From Bacteroidota bacterium (GTDB lineage Bacteria; Bacteroidota; Bacteroidia; Sphingobacteriales; Sphingobacteriaceae): 53,781 nt of DNA. Every line of letters starts with the position of its first letter. Position 1 is the stretch's first letter. The stretch covers positions 1 through 53,781 of the forward strand of contig JABDHD010000013.1 in the NCBI GenBank assembly GCA_013285685.1. The letters run 5' to 3'. Position numbers and translations under genes: made by a program. Shown piece by piece: positions 44,146 through 53,433 of the stretch. The notes under the pieces were generated by a model that was given only the letters and a program-made list of their open reading frames with translations, was not told the DNA's origin and did no database searches.

Positions 44146-44754
44146 ATGAAATACAGTGATTTAGACAAACGGAAAAAGGCCTTTATTTTTGAATTAGACA
44201 ACGTACTATACCCCGAAAAAGATTATTTGTACCAGGTTTATTATCTTTTTGCTGCGCTAATGGAGTACACCGAACTTTTAGACGCAAAAACAGTAACTGA
44301 TGTGATGATAAATACGTATAATACCGAAGGGAAAGGTTTGGTTTTTGACCGGTTAAAGGAAAAAATGAACGTGAGTGAAAAATACCGGGATAACTTTGAC
44401 CAGCTTTTAGTTGCCGCTAAACTTCCGTTAAAGCTGTTGCTTTACGAAAATATGTTAAATTTACTGCAGGAAATTGTAATTGACCGGAAAAAGCTGTTTA
44501 TTGTGACGAATGGGAGCCCGTTGCAGCAGCTAAACAAAATAAAACAAACAGAATGGCACGGGCTTGAAAATTATTTGACCGCCTACTTTGCAGACGAAGT
44601 GGCGGCAAAACCTGAACCGGATATAATTCATGTATTATTGAAAGATCACGATCTGCTGAGGCGGGACATATTGATGATAGAAAATTCGGAAACCGACAGG
44701 CTTTGCGCTGATGTTTGCGGAATAGATTATGTAAACGCCGGAAAATTCTTATAA
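44146..44754 (+). CDS. HAD-like hydrolase with a substituted nucleophile
   Basis: The 202-aa protein follows the YjjG-like HAD fold with a helical cap, but motif I, normally FDxDxT, reads FELDNVLYPE: the nucleophilic Asp is Glu16, while D18 remains. Motif II keeps LFIVTNGS (T~119), motif III has VAAKPEPD with Lys, and motif IV reads MIENSETD in place of the usual ED or DD. Loss of the nucleophile predicts little or no phosphatase activity. The protein may act as a regulator or binding partner. It stands alone, 70 bp before an S41 peptidase gene on the same strand. Confidence 0.85.
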   Translation: MKYSDLDKRKKAFIFELDNVLYPEKDYLYQVYYLFAALMEYTELLDAKTVTDVMINTYNTEGKGLVFDRLKEKMNVSEKYRDNFDQLLVAAKLPLKLLLYENMLNLLQEIVIDRKKLFIVTNGSPLQQLNKIKQTEWHGLENYLTAYFADEVAAKPEPDIIHVLLKDHDLLRRDILMIENSETDRLCADVCGIDYVNAGKFL

Positions 44755-44827
44755 AAATAACAGATACCATAACGGCGTTATATCCGTTACAAAAGCTTTA
44801 AAACAGGAAGACATTAATCAATTGAAA

Positions 44828-46393
44828 ATGAAAAAAATATTTTACTTCACCCTTGTGATTTCAGCCGGCTTACTTGCATCATGCAGCAAGAAGCCCAACA
44901 ACAAGAATAATACCCCGGGGGCCGGTACAACGCTGCAAAAGATACAGGACTCCATATATCTTTACGCAGATGAGGATTACCTGTGGTTTAACCAGTTGCC
45001 CAGTTACGGCACGTTCAATCCACGGGGGTTCACCAACCCGAGCGATATTACCGCGCTAAGTGAGGAAATGGATGCCCTATCGCAATACGCCATAAATCCG
45101 ACCACTAACGCGCCTTACGAATATTCTGAAAATGACCCGGGGACAGCCAAATACTCGTTTATCGATGACGGAACTGAATCGGCTGCGTTAAATGGCACTA
45201 AGGGCGACTTTGGTTTCGACGTGCAGTATAACGCAGTCAATGATCTGCGGGTTGAATATGTATACGCGGGGTCGCCCGGAGGGCTGGCCGGCATGAAACG
45301 CGGCGACGAGATCACAAGCATTAATGGCAGCACCAACATTTCCTATGATGCATCCGGTTACGGATCGGGGACGAGCACCAACCTAAACTATGTGAGCAAC
45401 GCTATTTACAACAGCCAAAGCATCACCATGGCAATGCTGCGTACCGATGGCACTACCTATAATATTACCGTCAATGTGGCCAACTATAATGTAAACCCGG
45501 TATTGAAGGATACTATACTGACTGAAGCAAACGGCAGCAAACTGGGGTATATCGTTTTTAATTCTTTTGTATCAGACGATGTTGCCGATCCGATCCTCAA
45601 CCCGATTTTTGCCAACTTTGCTTCAAAAGGGGTAACAGACCTGGTTGTGGACCTGCGTTATAACGGGGGCGGCTACGTTTCAACCGCCGAACACATCGAT
45701 AACCTGATTGTGCCCCCGGCAAAAAACGGCACCTTAATGTACAATACCTATTATAACAGCAACCTGGTTGCCGGTAAAGACCCCCTGCTGCACAACCAAT
45801 GGCGCTCAGGCAGCCCCGACTATAACTACGGCCAGCTGGATTTTTCGGTTGCGGGCAACGCTGTACCCTTCCAAAAAGTGGGAAGCTTAGCGGTTAATAA
45901 CGTATTCTTCATCATAACCGGGCAAACTGCATCGGCCAGCGAGCTAACTATTAACAACCTGCGCCCCGAAATGAATGTGCAGTTTGTCGGCGAGGTCAGC
46001 TATGGCAAACCTGTAGGCTTTTTTGATATCGATATCAACAAATACATCATGTTCACTCCCGAGTTCTCCGTTCAAAATTCGGCCGGCCAGGGCGGATATT
46101 ATGGTGGTTTCACCCCGGGGACTAGCAGCTACCCCGGTATAAACGATTATGACGACTTAACGAAAAACTGGGGCGACCCAAGTGAGGGTTTACTGTCGGA
46201 CATTTTAACCTATGTTAATACAGGCACATACGCAGCACACACAAAAGTAATCCAGAGTTTAGATGCAAAATCAAGAGCTTTTGCCTTTAACCCGGCTATC
46301 CCAAAAAGACCAATGTTTAACCCGCACAAATTTATAGGCATGATTGGTAAGCAGGCAAACTATAGAACAGCCAGGCTGCTAAGAAAGAATTAG
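44828..46393 (+). CDS. S41-family peptidase lipoprotein (tail-specific protease-like)
   Basis: The 521-aa product starts with a lipoprotein signal (MKKIFYFTLVISAGLLASC, lipobox LLASC). It then has a PDZ-like domain around residues ~115-180 (VYAGSPGGLAGMKRGDEITSING) and an S41 protease domain with the catalytic Ser in ITGQTASASELTIN (residue ~377), followed by VGEVSYGKPVGFFD. The ATG at 44828 is preferred to the TTG at 44822. As a lipoprotein it is expected at the outer membrane, processing or degrading exported proteins. It converges on smc, and a perfect palindrome lies between them. Confidence 0.92.
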   Translation: MKKIFYFTLVISAGLLASCSKKPNNKNNTPGAGTTLQKIQDSIYLYADEDYLWFNQLPSYGTFNPRGFTNPSDITALSEEMDALSQYAINPTTNAPYEYSENDPGTAKYSFIDDGTESAALNGTKGDFGFDVQYNAVNDLRVEYVYAGSPGGLAGMKRGDEITSINGSTNISYDASGYGSGTSTNLNYVSNAIYNSQSITMAMLRTDGTTYNITVNVANYNVNPVLKDTILTEANGSKLGYIVFNSFVSDDVADPILNPIFANFASKGVTDLVVDLRYNGGGYVSTAEHIDNLIVPPAKNGTLMYNTYYNSNLVAGKDPLLHNQWRSGSPDYNYGQLDFSVAGNAVPFQKVGSLAVNNVFFIITGQTASASELTINNLRPEMNVQFVGEVSYGKPVGFFDIDINKYIMFTPEFSVQNSAGQGGYYGGFTPGTSSYPGINDYDDLTKNWGDPSEGLLSDILTYVNTGTYAAHTKVIQSLDAKSRAFAFNPAIPKRPMFNPHKFIGMIGKQANYRTARLLRKN

Positions 46394-46411
46394 TGAAAGG
46401 ATACCACGAGA

Positions 46412-46438
46412 CTTACGAAGTTTTAAAAACTTCGTAAG
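46412..46438. repeat. Perfect 27-bp palindrome between convergent genes
   Basis: 46412-46424 pairs with 46426-46438 around a single A (cttacgaagtttt). It lies between the S41 gene stop (46393) and the smc stop (46463), so it could terminate both. A partly degraded copy of the same element is at 51922-51948. Confidence 0.85.
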
Positions 46439-46462
46439 CCTGACATTGGACCTTTTACCTTT

Positions 46463-49400
46463 CTAATCCACGAGTTCCCTCAGATCAACCGGGACCACTC
46501 TTGATATTCCCTGTTCAACCATTGTTACGCCATAAATAATATCGGTGCTGGCGATGGTTCTTTTGTTATGTGAGATGATAATGAATTGAGATTCTGCCGA
46601 AAAACGCCGGATAATATTATTAAACTTGTCGATATTGGTATCATCCAGCGGCGCGTCAACCTCATCAAAAATACAGAAAGGCGCGGGCTTAAGGAGGTAC
46701 AGCGAGAAAAGTATAGCCGTTGCAGTGAGTGTCTTTTCGCCGCCTGACAACTGGTTAATCGACAAAGGCCTTTTTCCTTTGGGCTTGGCGATAATATCAA
46801 TGTCCGACTCCAATGGGTTTTGCGGATTCGACAGGATCAGGTCACAGGAGTCTTCTTCGTTAAACAGCGAGCGGAAAACCCTGATAAAATTCTCCCTTAC
46901 CTGCGTAAACGAGTTCATAAATTTCTCGCGGGCGGTGTCGTCAATCTCCTGAATAGTCGCCAGCAGCGAAGCTTTGGCGTCGCTTAAATCTTTTTTCTGC
47001 GCCTGGATAAAAGTATAACGCTCATTCATTTCGTTATAAGCTTCAACTGCCATAGGGTTAATAGCGCCGAAATCATCCAGCTGCCGTTTTAATTTTTCGG
47101 CTTTCTCGCGGATGTCGTCTTCGCTTTCGCCCCCGTTCATTTGGGCCTCGGGCAGGTCATGGATATCTATATTGAACTCAACCGATAATCTTTCCTTTAA
47201 AGCATTAAGCTCAATTTTAAGATTGTTGCGCTCGTCCTTCAGTTCATTCTCGATTATCTCGGCGTTGTCTTTTTTGCGTCTCAGCGCCGTTATCTCATTT
47301 TCCGTTTCACTTATCTTGCCCCGCCATTCATAGTATTCCTGTTCCGCCTGCTGGGTCGCTTTTTCCAGTTCGTCCTTTTGGCTATACATTTCAATCAGGT
47401 CCTCGTCGGAGTTATCAGCCTGCTGCAGGTTCTCCTGAATCGCAATCTTAACTTTTTCCAACTCGGCGCCGTTCTGTTTTATGCGCGCTTCCAGGCTTTC
47501 CAGCTGGGCCTCTCGGTATTCGAGGTCCTTGATCAGTCCTGAAACCTTATTTTGCTGCTGGTGAAAACGGATATTCTCCTGGTTATAAGCGTTCGATTGT
47601 ACGGAGACATATTCGTTCAGCTCATTAAAGGCGGCCTGCTTTTCTGTCAGCAAGTCACTCTGCATCTGCTTCTGCGTTTTCAATTCTTCCAGTTGAGGCT
47701 GCAGGCTGATTCGCTCACCTTTGATGCTCTCTATCTTTCGGGCAATATCATCTTTCCGGTTCAGGCTATTTTCAATAAAGGTTTGATATTGCTCCTGCCG
47801 GGTTTTAACCGTGATCAATTCGGTATTCAGCAGGTTTAGCTCCTGCTCTTTTTGCTTTATTTCAGCGGCCTTTCCTGCCGACTTCAATTCCGCGAGCTTT
47901 TGTTGTAACCCATCAAAGCGTGTCTTAAAATCGCTTAGCTCTATTTCGATGAGCTTGATCACTTTCAGCAAGGCCTCCAGGTTTTTCGCCCTGCCAATGC
48001 GTTTCCCCTCAAACAAACCAACGGAACCGCCCGCCATTGTGTATTTTGATTTATTGAATTTGCCGCTCTTGCCTATTAATACCAGACCGTCGGGCACATC
48101 GGCGCTGTTGAGCGAATTTTCATTATTGTCGTCAATCAGGTAAACATTACGCAGCAAATGATCACACAAGGGCTGGTAATGCTTGTCAACCTCCACCACA
48201 TTAAGGGCGGGGATGGCGCCCTCAACATTTGCACGGATAGCTTCCGCCGGTGCCTGAAAATTATTTAAAACAAAAAACTGTGCTCTCCCCTGCGTGGCAT
48301 TGCTTAATAAGTTGATGGCTTTTACGGCCTCATCATAATTTTCGGCCACATAGTGGTTCATCACTGGCTCCAGGTAGTTTTCTATCGCCACCCGGTATTC
48401 TTCCCGGCAAAATAAAATATCGCTGAACAGCGGTGCATTTTTTGACCAATCTGTGTTTTTCTTCAGAAAACGTATCGACTCCGGGAAACCTTCCAGGTTG
48501 TCTACCATACTTTTGGTCAGGTTGTATTCGTTTTGCCTGGCGTCCAGCTTCCTCCCTTCCCGTATTATGCTTTCCTGCAAGGTGGCAGCCTCGTCTTCAG
48601 CGGCCTTTACTTGTTGTTGCAGGTCTTTTTCAAATTCAACTACCTGCCGGTGATCTTCTTCCGCATCGCCCACGCGTAACTCCAGTGCTGCCACCACTTC
48701 GTTGAAATGCGAAAGTTCCGCCTCTTTATTGGTGGCGTCTTCCATATTGCGCTGGCTTTCCTGTTCCAGGGCCTGTTGCTGTATCTGCAGAATATCGAGG
48801 TCCTTTTCAGCCTTATACGCCTGGTTTTGCAGCCTTGTGTTGATACTGTTCAACTCGTTCAGTCCGTTTCGTTCGGTCGCCTGTCTCTCGCGCAGCTCAT
48901 CCGCCACAGCCTTCAAATCAGCCACCTTTTCCCGTACGACTTGCAGGTTTTCATCCTCCTGCGCTTTCTCTTCGGCCAAACGTTTGATATTGTAGAGCAC
49001 ATGGTTCAGCTGGTTTTTGTCGCGATCAAGCTCTTCCGTCAAGCGGGCTTCCTTATCCTGCTGGAATTTCAGCTGTTCGTTCTTGATCTTTTTTTCGCTC
49101 TCATAAGCCCGAATTTTGGCCACAAATTCATTTGTCGCCTTTTGCTGGGTAGAAAGATTTTTTTCTTTGGTGAGGCTGTCCAGCTTTTGCTGCTGCAGAA
49201 ATGCTTCGAGCGCATCTATACCCGATACGATCCCTGATTTTTCAACGCGGTGCTTCTGCTCCTGGTCCTCTATCCGGGCCAGTGATTCGCTAAAGGACGC
49301 TATCCGGAACGAAGCCAGCATGATGCTGAGTGATTTATACTGTTCCTTCAGGCGATAATATCTTTCCGTCTTTTTAGCCTGGTTTTCCAGCGTTTTGAGG

Positions 49401-50002
49401 TTTTTCTCTATCTCGAACAACAAATCCTCCACACGCTCCAGGTCGGCTTCCGTATCTTTTAGCTTGCTGAAAGTTTGTTTTTTGCGAAGCTTATATTTTG
49501 ATATGCCCGATGCCTCTTCAAACAGGTTACGCCTTGAGCCCTCTTTGTTGGTGATGATCTCATCAATCATCTTTAACTCGATGATCGAATAGGAATCAGC
49601 CCCGATGCCGGTGTCTAAAAACAGGTCGGTAATGTCTTTCAGGCGGCACTGTACGTCATTCAGCCGGTATTCGCTTTCACCCGTGCGGAAAAGGCGACGG
49701 GTCAACGTTACCTGGGTAAAGTCAGTTGGCAGGATATTTTTGGTATTGTCGAACGTTAACGATACTTCGGCCAGGTTTGCCGCTTTACGGTTTTTGGTTC
49801 CGTTAAATATCACGTTATCCATTTTCTCCGACCGCAGCATACGGGTGCTTTGCTCGCCCAATACCCAACGGATAGCGTCGACCACGTTGGATTTCCCGCA
49901 GCCGTTCGGCCCTACAATGGCGGTAACACCCTCGTTAAAATTGATGGTAATTTTGTCGCCGAAGCTCTTAAAACCTTTAATCTCTATTTTGGTAAGCTGC
50001 AT
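46463..50002 (-). CDS. smc: Chromosome segregation protein SMC
   Basis: SMC is the ATPase of condensin, which compacts and segregates the chromosome with ScpA/ScpB. The 1179-aa protein shows Walker A GPNGCGKSN (residues 31-39), long coiled-coil arms (~165-500 and ~680-1010) with high Gln/Glu/Lys content, a hinge at about 510-670 (GFPESIRFLKKNTDW to GGSVGLFEGKRIG), the signature LSGGEKTLTA and Walker B FCIFDEVDAPLDDTN near the C-terminus. Length is normal. scpA is present at 8822-9565; scpB is not in the window. It starts at 50002, divergent from the next gene. Confidence 0.97.
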   Translation of the reverse strand: MQLTKIEIKGFKSFGDKITINFNEGVTAIVGPNGCGKSNVVDAIRWVLGEQSTRMLRSEKMDNVIFNGTKNRKAANLAEVSLTFDNTKNILPTDFTQVTLTRRLFRTGESEYRLNDVQCRLKDITDLFLDTGIGADSYSIIELKMIDEIITNKEGSRRNLFEEASGISKYKLRKKQTFSKLKDTEADLERVEDLLFEIEKNLKTLENQAKKTERYYRLKEQYKSLSIMLASFRIASFSESLARIEDQEQKHRVEKSGIVSGIDALEAFLQQQKLDSLTKEKNLSTQQKATNEFVAKIRAYESEKKIKNEQLKFQQDKEARLTEELDRDKNQLNHVLYNIKRLAEEKAQEDENLQVVREKVADLKAVADELRERQATERNGLNELNSINTRLQNQAYKAEKDLDILQIQQQALEQESQRNMEDATNKEAELSHFNEVVAALELRVGDAEEDHRQVVEFEKDLQQQVKAAEDEAATLQESIIREGRKLDARQNEYNLTKSMVDNLEGFPESIRFLKKNTDWSKNAPLFSDILFCREEYRVAIENYLEPVMNHYVAENYDEAVKAINLLSNATQGRAQFFVLNNFQAPAEAIRANVEGAIPALNVVEVDKHYQPLCDHLLRNVYLIDDNNENSLNSADVPDGLVLIGKSGKFNKSKYTMAGGSVGLFEGKRIGRAKNLEALLKVIKLIEIELSDFKTRFDGLQQKLAELKSAGKAAEIKQKEQELNLLNTELITVKTRQEQYQTFIENSLNRKDDIARKIESIKGERISLQPQLEELKTQKQMQSDLLTEKQAAFNELNEYVSVQSNAYNQENIRFHQQQNKVSGLIKDLEYREAQLESLEARIKQNGAELEKVKIAIQENLQQADNSDEDLIEMYSQKDELEKATQQAEQEYYEWRGKISETENEITALRRKKDNAEIIENELKDERNNLKIELNALKERLSVEFNIDIHDLPEAQMNGGESEDDIREKAEKLKRQLDDFGAINPMAVEAYNEMNERYTFIQAQKKDLSDAKASLLATIQEIDDTAREKFMNSFTQVRENFIRVFRSLFNEEDSCDLILSNPQNPLESDIDIIAKPKGKRPLSINQLSGGEKTLTATAILFSLYLLKPAPFCIFDEVDAPLDDTNIDKFNNIIRRFSAESQFIIISHNKRTIASTDIIYGVTMVEQGISRVVPVDLRELVD

Positions 50003-50267
50003 TTATCCGTCGTGGGCCTCAAATATTCCAACCTTCAAATTAATCATAAATTATTCATTTTTTATTAACAATTTTTGAAAGTCAGGAAGACGGAAAAGTT
50101 CGAAAGTCAGCAAGATAGATTGGGGTCAATGCTTAACATTCAGTTCTGACAAAATCTTCGCTTTTTTCTTTCGGACTTTTCCGACTTTTCGGACTTTTCG
50201 GACTTCTTCCAAAACATTTCTAACCTTTGCAACTTCTACAACATATTACAACTCATTTCAACTAAAC
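50003..50267. repeat. Non-coding stretch with gactttcgg word repeats
   Basis: 50088-50128 holds gaaagtc and ggaaaagt words; 50170-50210 holds a tandem series of cttttcgga units in reverse complement to it, so a loose inverted repeat is formed. It lies between divergent smc and the NmrA-like gene and probably includes both promoters. No gene. Confidence 0.55.
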
Positions 50268-50909
50268 ATGAAAATAGCCATATTTGGAGCCGGCGGCCGC
50301 ATTGGCAGCCGGATTGTTAACGAAGCTTTGAACCGGGGGCATGAAGTTACTGCCGCGGTGCCGCACCCTGAAAATTATACGCTGGAAGCACCGCATTTGC
50401 ATGTTGCCAAAGGCAATCTGTTTAGTTCGGACGATGTGGAATCGGCAGCTTTTGACCATGATGCGGTGGTTAGCGCGTTTAATTTTAAACAGGGCGTTAC
50501 GCCGCCATCAACCCTTGCGGAGGTGGTGCCCTCGCTTTTAAGCGGCCTGAAACAGGCTGGGGTAAAACGTTTATTGATAGTTGGCGGTGCGGGCAGCCTG
50601 GAGGTTAGTCCCGGGCTTCAACTAGTGGATACGCCAAATTTTCCCGAAGCCTACAAAGCATCGGCGTTAGCGGCCCGCGACGCATTAAAATTATACCGGC
50701 AGGAAAAGGAAATTGAATGGACCTACCTAAGCCCTGCGGCAGAGATAGCGCCGGGTGAGCGCACCGGTAAATTCCGAACCGGGAAGGACCAATTGATTAC
50801 TGACGCTAACGGAAAAAGCTTTATTTCGATGGAGGATTATGCGGTGGCGGTTGTGGATGAATTGGAAAACCCGATGCATATCAGGGAAAGGTTTACGGTG
50901 GGATATTAG
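50268..50909 (+). CDS. NAD(P)-binding protein of the NmrA/SDR type
   Basis: The 213-aa protein starts with the Rossmann loop MKIAIFGAGGRIGSRIVNEAL (GxGGxxG-type) and continues DVESAAFDHDAVVSAF; VKRLLIVGGAGSLEV is the second strand and phosphate loop region. No YxxxK catalytic pair in the classic arrangement is obvious (SALAARDALKLYR follows YKA), so it may be an atypical SDR or a binding protein. It converges on the PhzF gene, and a long inverted repeat sits between them. A role in quinone or nucleotide reduction is typical but unproven. Confidence 0.88.
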   Translation: MKIAIFGAGGRIGSRIVNEALNRGHEVTAAVPHPENYTLEAPHLHVAKGNLFSSDDVESAAFDHDAVVSAFNFKQGVTPPSTLAEVVPSLLSGLKQAGVKRLLIVGGAGSLEVSPGLQLVDTPNFPEAYKASALAARDALKLYRQEKEIEWTYLSPAAEIAPGERTGKFRTGKDQLITDANGKSFISMEDYAVAVVDELENPMHIRERFTVGY

Positions 50910-50913
50910 AGAA

Positions 50914-50995
50914 ATTTCGGATTTCGGATGTTCGATTTCGGATTTAAAGATGCTTCCAAATAAAACTCCGAAATCGAACATCCGAATTCCGAAAT
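50914..50995. terminator. 29-bp inverted repeat between convergent genes (likely bidirectional terminator)
   Basis: 50914-50942 pairs with 50967-50995 at 28 of 29 positions, with a 24-nt loop. It begins 5 nt after the NmrA-like stop and ends on the PhzF stop codon, so it is in the 3' ends of both transcripts. The arms consist of repeated atttcgga words. Confidence 0.75.
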
Positions 50996-51783
50996 CAAAT
51001 AGCTATTTCCCCCTTTAAATAAGTAACCGCTTTACCGCTGATCAGTACTCTTTCGCCGTGAAGTTCGCACCATAACTCGCCTTTGCGGGCGGAGAGCTGG
51101 TAGGCATGCAGTTTATTTTTACCCAGTTTATCGGCCCAGTAAGGGATGAGGTTGCAATGCGCCGAGCCGGTTACCGGATCTTCGGGAATACCCGCTCCGG
51201 GCGCAAAAAAGCGGGATACAAAATCGGCCTTTTTGCCCTTTGCAGTTACGATCACCCCAACCGTATCCATTTTTGACAGCGCGAAAAAGTCAGGCGAAAT
51301 ATCTTTAATATCATCTTCGGATTTGTAAACCACAAAGTAATCCCTTGATCTTAAAACCTCCGCAGGCTGCTTTTCGCCCAAAGCATCTATCAATCCGATT
51401 GGCGGCTCTATAAGGATCGGCGGGCGCGAGGGGAAATCCATGGCGTATTTATCGCCGTCTTTTGTAACGGTTAATGTACCGGCCTTTACCGTTTCAAATT
51501 GAATTTCACTGCCGTCGTAACCCAATTCAGTAAAAAGTATATGTGCCGACGCCAACGTAGCATGTCCGCATAGATCAATCTCGTACTCAGGCGTAAACCA
51601 GCGCAGTTTATAACCGGTTTCATTTTTTACAAAAAAAGCTGTTTCTGCCAGGTTATTCTCGACAGCTATTTTTTGCATGGTTTCATCAGGAAGCCACTCT
51701 TGCAGCGGGCATATGGCTGCAGGGTTGCCTCCAAAAAGCTTGTCTGTAAAGGCGTCTGCCTGGTATATGGGGATAGTCATCAT
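50995..51783 (-). CDS. PhzF-family phenazine biosynthesis-like isomerase
   Basis: The 262-aa protein shows the PhzF fold: start MMTIPIYQADAFTDKLFGGNPAAI, conserved Glu (residue ~47) in ENNLAETAFF, LCGHATLASAH, and C-terminal GIPEDPVTGSAHC with the family's DPVTGSA. These proteins are found in many non-phenazine bacteria, where the substrate is unknown; they catalyse proton shifts or act as isomerases. Its stop codon overlaps the inverted repeat between it and the convergent NmrA-like gene. Confidence 0.92.
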   Translation of the reverse strand: MMTIPIYQADAFTDKLFGGNPAAICPLQEWLPDETMQKIAVENNLAETAFFVKNETGYKLRWFTPEYEIDLCGHATLASAHILFTELGYDGSEIQFETVKAGTLTVTKDGDKYAMDFPSRPPILIEPPIGLIDALGEKQPAEVLRSRDYFVVYKSEDDIKDISPDFFALSKMDTVGVIVTAKGKKADFVSRFFAPGAGIPEDPVTGSAHCNLIPYWADKLGKNKLHAYQLSARKGELWCELHGERVLISGKAVTYLKGEIAI

Positions 51784-51921
51784 TTTTCGAGGTGAAAGGT
51801 TAAAGGCGAAAGGTTAAAGGTGTTTGAATAGCTGATCTCTTCTATCAACTCTTTTACCTTTGCCTTTTACCAAAAACCTCCGCTAATTTAGTATAAATAT
51901 TTATTGTAGATAACCGCGGGA

Positions 51922-51948
51922 CTTACGAAGTATCTAAAACTTTGTAAG
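51922..51948. repeat. Degraded copy of the 27-bp palindrome
   Basis: cttacgaagtatctaaaact and seven further bases match the palindrome at 46412-46438 at most positions. The flanking acttacgaag and preceding cgcggg also match. It lies in the 196-bp gap between PhzF and the CBM48-like gene. Confidence 0.7.
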
Positions 51949-51979
51949 ACTGCCCTTTCGCTTTCCCTCTTCCCCATCC

Positions 51980-53431
51980 TCACTCTATCCACAAAACCGA
52001 ATTATCGTTCCCATCATCATCCTCCCACAATTTGTTTCCGGGGTCGCGCACCCAATCGCCGTCCACGCGGAATTTGTACAGGTATTTTCCTTTTTTCAGG
52101 TGGAATGATATTGTCCATTCGTCGTTTTGATGATCCATGGTATAGCCGCTGGGGTCCCAGTTATTAAATATACCGCAAAGCGCTACTTTCTTAGCGCGCG
52201 CATGATGCGCCAGCCGGAAAGTGTAATTGGGGCTTACCGCCAAAAACGACCATTCCTCCCCATTTTTTGCCGAATAGTGCGGGTTGGCGGGATCACGAAG
52301 CGGTACGCCGTCAATTATAAAACGATAATCATAATTGCCGGGGCTTAACACCAGTCGCGTAACCCATGAGCCACCTTTCTTTTCCATCTTAAGGTCAGCC
52401 GCTTCGATGTTGCCAAAATCGCCCGCAAGCACAACCGTTTTGGCTGCCTGGCGCCCTTCAAGTTTCAGCGTAACCGGTTCGCCGAGCTTTAGCACCGAGT
52501 TAAGATAGGCATATTTGTCATCCGACTTATTTTTTTCTTCGCTGCTTATTTTAGATGGATTTGCCGGGTCGGTTATCCATTGTCCATCCACCATAAATCG
52601 GTATTCATGCCTGCCATCACCCAGGTAAAGCCGTCGTTCCCACGCCGTGCCCTTTTTTTGCATTCCCAGTTCAAAAGGGTCCCAATTGTTAAAATCTCCT
52701 GATACCGCTACCTTATGTGCCGCGGCAAACCCGGCAAGCCTGAATTTATAGTTATATTTAAAGTATACTGAATTTGTGTTGCCTGCTCCGTCGTTAACCG
52801 ACTGCAGGTTATTTGGGTCGGTCATCCAGCGGCCATCGGCGATATATTTGTACTCATAAACGCCGGCATCCAGCTTTTCATCCAATATCCAGCCACCCTC
52901 TGTTCTTGTCATCAGCCCCTTTAAGGTACTCCAGTTGTTGAAGCTGCCCGAGAGGAAAACCCTTTTGGAGCGTTCAAACCCCGGCAAAATAAACCGCGTT
53001 AAACCAGAGGCCAACTCCATTACGGTCATTTTCGCATATTTATTAATACCAAATTCCACCTGCCCGGGGTATCCCGGTTTGCCCTCAATACTTGGGATTT
53101 CGGCGGTAATTTTAAACGGCATGTCCTGGGGGTCGTAGTCTGCATCGGCGAGCAGCCTTTCAAATCTTGCTATCCCGTCCTGCTGCGAAGCCAGTTGCCA
53201 GCCGTCGTTGTTAATCGCGGCAAATTCGTCTTTTTTTACAGCAGACGTTTTGGCGACGATACCAGCCACTTTGAGGATGCTGTCGATCTGCGCGGAAGAG
53301 GATTTTAAATCGATGGTAAGCACCAGGCGGTCGCCGGTAATCACAAGGCTGTTTGGGCTTTGGGCAAGGGCATTCTGCATGCCGCAAAAGAGCAGTATCA
53401 GTATAAATCCGATATATTTTGCACGCCTCAT
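51980..53431 (-). CDS. Secreted protein with four tandem glycogen-binding (CBM48/AMPK-like) domains
   Basis: The 483-aa protein has a signal peptide (residues 1-24, cut before SPNSL), a ~120-residue N-terminal region without a known domain, and four tandem immunoglobulin-like modules at about 147-225, 228-310, 318-400 and 402-483. Each follows the pattern (V/K)xxxGxFNNWxx, a Trp-containing strand, then DGxWxxDPxN. The third module has lost the FNNW residues (GDFGNIEAA), so it may no longer bind glycan. There is no catalytic domain. Its start is 2 bp after the stop of the aspartyl protease gene, indicating one transcript. It may scaffold or recognise alpha-glucans at the cell surface; this is inference. 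Confidence 0.88.
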   Translation of the reverse strand: MRRAKYIGFILILLFCGMQNALAQSPNSLVITGDRLVLTIDLKSSSAQIDSILKVAGIVAKTSAVKKDEFAAINNDGWQLASQQDGIARFERLLADADYDPQDMPFKITAEIPSIEGKPGYPGQVEFGINKYAKMTVMELASGLTRFILPGFERSKRVFLSGSFNNWSTLKGLMTRTEGGWILDEKLDAGVYEYKYIADGRWMTDPNNLQSVNDGAGNTNSVYFKYNYKFRLAGFAAAHKVAVSGDFNNWDPFELGMQKKGTAWERRLYLGDGRHEYRFMVDGQWITDPANPSKISSEEKNKSDDKYAYLNSVLKLGEPVTLKLEGRQAAKTVVLAGDFGNIEAADLKMEKKGGSWVTRLVLSPGNYDYRFIIDGVPLRDPANPHYSAKNGEEWSFLAVSPNYTFRLAHHARAKKVALCGIFNNWDPSGYTMDHQNDEWTISFHLKKGKYLYKFRVDGDWVRDPGNKLWEDDDGNDNSVLWIE

Positions 53432-53433
53432 GC

